From Paraclostridium ghonii (GTDB taxonomy: Bacteria; Bacillota; Clostridia; Peptostreptococcales; Peptostreptococcaceae): DNA of 64,000 nucleotides. The DNA lies in assembly GCF_030815085.1 (NCBI RefSeq), contig NZ_JAUSWG010000004.1; one strand, written 5' to 3'. The translations under genes were made by a program, and so were the position numbers. Position 1 is the first letter of the stretch. The number at the start of each line of letters is the position of its first letter. Under the pieces are notes generated by a model. The model was not told the DNA's origin. It ran no database searches and saw only the letters and a program-made list of their open reading frames with translations. Shown piece after piece: positions 62,277 to 64,000 of this stretch.

Positions 62277-62621
62277 ATAACTACCCCACCACTTCCAAAT
62301 TACAATTTTACATGTTTAATATTATTATATATTAAAATTCTACTTTTTTTCTATAGTTTCTCTAAATTTTAGTCTTTAAAATATCCAAAATACAACAAAG
62401 AACATGTAAAATTACACGTTCTTTGTTGTATTTTCTGGGTTCCCATTTAAATTTTAATAATAATCCGATCTAAATTTTACTACAAACAAAATAATATTTT
62501 TAAATTATAGAAAACTCTATTATGTATGTACGTTTTAGTCTATCCTAATTTAATAACTGTAGGTATTTGCAGTTATTATATATCACATAATCTATTTTAA
62601 CTTTATTTTTTATACATCATT
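62277..62621. other. AT-rich intergenic region with two hairpins
   Basis: The hairpin ATAACTG/CAGTTAT at about 62552-62577 probably terminates the YitT gene. A much stronger hairpin lies at 62388-62434. No coding frame with an RBS was found between them; a small RNA ending at the second hairpin is possible but unsupported. Confidence 0.45.
62388..62434 (-). terminator. Strong 15-bp hairpin in the intergenic region
   Basis: AATACAACAAAGAAC/GTTCTTTGTTGTATT perfect stem with a TTTT tail, about 190 bp beyond the YitT stop. Confidence 0.7.
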
Positions 62622-63488
62622 TTATAAATATTTTTCTTTAAATCCTCTACCCTTAACTTCATTTACATCATTTACTGATATAAATGCTTTTTTATCATGT
62701 TCTAGTGCTATTTCTTTGATTTTAGGAATTTCATTGGAAGAAACTATACAATATATGATTTGCTTTTTCTCATGAGTATATGCCCCTTGAGCTTCAATTA
62801 AAGTAACTCCTCTTATAAGATCTTTCATTATGCATTTAGCAATTTCTTCACTTTTATTAGATATTAGCATTACAGCTTTTTGATTATTCATCATATCTTT
62901 AACAGTATTCATTGAATATACGTTTAAAAACATTGCAATTAACGTATACATGGCTAATTCTAGTCCGAATAAACTAGCTCCAATACAAACTATTATAAAA
63001 TTTATAAAAAGACCAGTATCTTTCATAGGTGCATTTTTCTTTATTTTTAAAATAGCAGCGATTATATCAGTACCACCCAATGATGATTTAGCCTTAAATA
63101 CTATACCTAATCCTACACCCCCTAATATACCTCCGTATATGGTTTGCAGTAATAAATCATTTATGGGTATGTAGTGCCCTATATTTTGTGTTATACCTAA
63201 TATAAAGGAAAATAAAACCATATTTATTAAACTCGTTATGCAAAACTCTTTTTCTAAAAATATAAAACCTAAAATAAATATAGGTATGTTAATTAAAAAT
63301 GATAGAATACCTATATTGATATTAGTGACAAAGTTTAATGCAACAGATATACCAGCAACCCCTCCACCTAATAAGTGTGCTGGTTTTAAAAAACCATTAA
63401 TTCCTATTGATGATATAGTTATCCCAAGTATTATAACAAAATACCTAAGTGCTATATTTTCTTCCAATGTATTATTAACCTGACTCAT
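62622..63488 (-). CDS. YitT family membrane protein (DUF161/DUF2179)
   Basis: The 288-residue protein has about five or six N-terminal membrane helices with GGGVAGISVALNF and GSSLGGTDIIAAILK-type motifs (SSLGGTDII) and a soluble C-terminal DUF2179 domain (residues about 215-280, KKQIIYCIVSSNEIPKIKEI). This is the standard YitT layout; transport or signalling roles are unproven. RBS AAGGGAGAAT. Confidence 0.92.
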   Translation of the reverse strand: MSQVNNTLEENIALRYFVIILGITISSIGINGFLKPAHLLGGGVAGISVALNFVTNINIGILSFLINIPIFILGFIFLEKEFCITSLINMVLFSFILGITQNIGHYIPINDLLLQTIYGGILGGVGLGIVFKAKSSLGGTDIIAAILKIKKNAPMKDTGLFINFIIVCIGASLFGLELAMYTLIAMFLNVYSMNTVKDMMNNQKAVMLISNKSEEIAKCIMKDLIRGVTLIEAQGAYTHEKKQIIYCIVSSNEIPKIKEIALEHDKKAFISVNDVNEVKGRGFKEKYL

Positions 63489-63524
63489 TATAATTCTCCC
63501 TTCAAAATCAGTTAATATATAATA

Positions 63525-64000
63525 TTAATTTAAAAAATTGATTAATATAGGGATTAATATTACCGTTATGGTCCCTGATATTCCTATAGCTAATCCACTC
63601 ATAGCCCCTTCAATTTCACCTAGTTCTAAAGCCTTTGTTGTCCCTAGTGCATGTGATGCTGTTCCTAATGCAATTCCTTTTGATACTGGGTGCTTTGTGT
63701 TTATAAATTTAAAAATAGGTGTAGCTATCATTCCCCCTACTATTCCAGTTAGTATTATAGCAACTATAGTTACAGATTCAATACCTCCCAATGTAGAAGT
63801 TAAAGAAATTCCCATTGGTGTAGTTATTGATTTTCCTAATAAAGAGTCCATTATTAATTTATCGGAATTTGTAATTTTAGTTATAATCAAAATGCTTATA
63901 AACGAAACTAAAACACCTGATGTTATTCCTATTACAATTTCATGTAAATGCTTCTTTAATAAGTCATATTGCTTGTATAAAGGTACAGCTAATACTATAG
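63525..64000 (-). CDS. lrgB: LrgB-family membrane protein (5' part outside window)
   Basis: The frame runs to the right edge: upstream of the internal ATG at 63890 it continues as VLAVPLYKQYDLLKKHLHEI and GITSGVLVSFISILII, so the gene is cut by the window. Conserved LrgB/CidB blocks LLGKSITTPMGIS, GIVGGMIATPIF and GIALGTASHALGTTKALELG are present. LrgB with LrgA affects murein hydrolase export, autolysis or pyruvate/glycolate uptake depending on species. lrgA is expected just upstream, outside the window. Confidence 0.95.
   Translation of the reverse strand, partial: IVLAVPLYKQYDLLKKHLHEIVIGITSGVLVSFISILIITKITNSDKLIMDSLLGKSITTPMGISLTSTLGGIESVTIVAIILTGIVGGMIATPIFKFINTKHPVSKGIALGTASHALGTTKALELGEIEGAMSGLAIGISGTITVILIPILINFLN

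Overview
The window is AT-rich DNA with Gram-positive ribosome binding sites (AGGAGG-type), frequent GTG/TTG starts and many U-tailed hairpin terminators. Gene content (class III fructose-1,6-bisphosphatase, DUF4438, a clostridial ferredoxin, MurJ, a glycine riboswitch on an AGCS symporter, dnaG-rpoD-trmK-nif3 and a folate/pABA operon) points to a low-GC Clostridia chromosome, most likely Peptostreptococcaceae (Romboutsia/Paraclostridium/Clostridioides relatives). The species cannot be fixed from sequence reading alone. No rRNA or tRNA gene was seen.

1-5650: a type II-A CRISPR-Cas operon on the minus strand, cas9-cas1-cas2-csn2 (csn2 runs off the left edge; the array is outside the window). 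A tracrRNA gene with a clear promoter and terminator lies on the plus strand, antisense to the cas9 leader.

5750-9430: a decaying accessory patch. It holds a degenerate group II intron (group IIC-like, placed right after a terminator), a WYL regulator, an IS3-type orfA relic, a Fic toxin broken by a frameshift beside an apparently intact antitoxin, and a fragment of a larger protein with an internal stop.

9660-19480: a nitrate/sulfonate/thiamine-precursor type ABC importer, a QueG-like Fe-S protein, DUF2804, an unknown protein, thiol peroxidase, DUF4438, and a tandem glycine riboswitch driving a Na+:alanine/glycine symporter.

19477-31460: asnB followed at short spacing by a two-component system and a membrane-anchored beta-propeller protein; a cold-shock protein; a heterodimeric ABC exporter with a divergent MarR regulator; ferredoxin; small membrane/exported proteins.

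31547-43500: DEAD-box helicase, Met-gamma-lyase-family PLP enzyme, nitroreductase, SSB paralogue, cyclophilin, and a three-gene unit (Ser/Asn/Tyr-repeat peptide, Ser/Thr kinase, unknown 189-aa protein) that is the least explained locus here. PTS IIA, a second AGCS symporter and fbp follow.

43571-64000: MurJ, zinc-ribbon proteins, nif3-trmK, rpoD-dnaG, then the folate operon transcribed pabA-pabB-pabC-nucleotidyltransferase-folE-folP-folB-folK-DAHP synthase from one strong promoter, so that pABA and pterin branches and the first shikimate step are made together. The right end holds a polysaccharide deacetylase, a CAP protein, a MORN-repeat protein, a YitT protein and a 5'-truncated lrgB. A dispersed intergenic repeat occurs twice (19331 and 43571).
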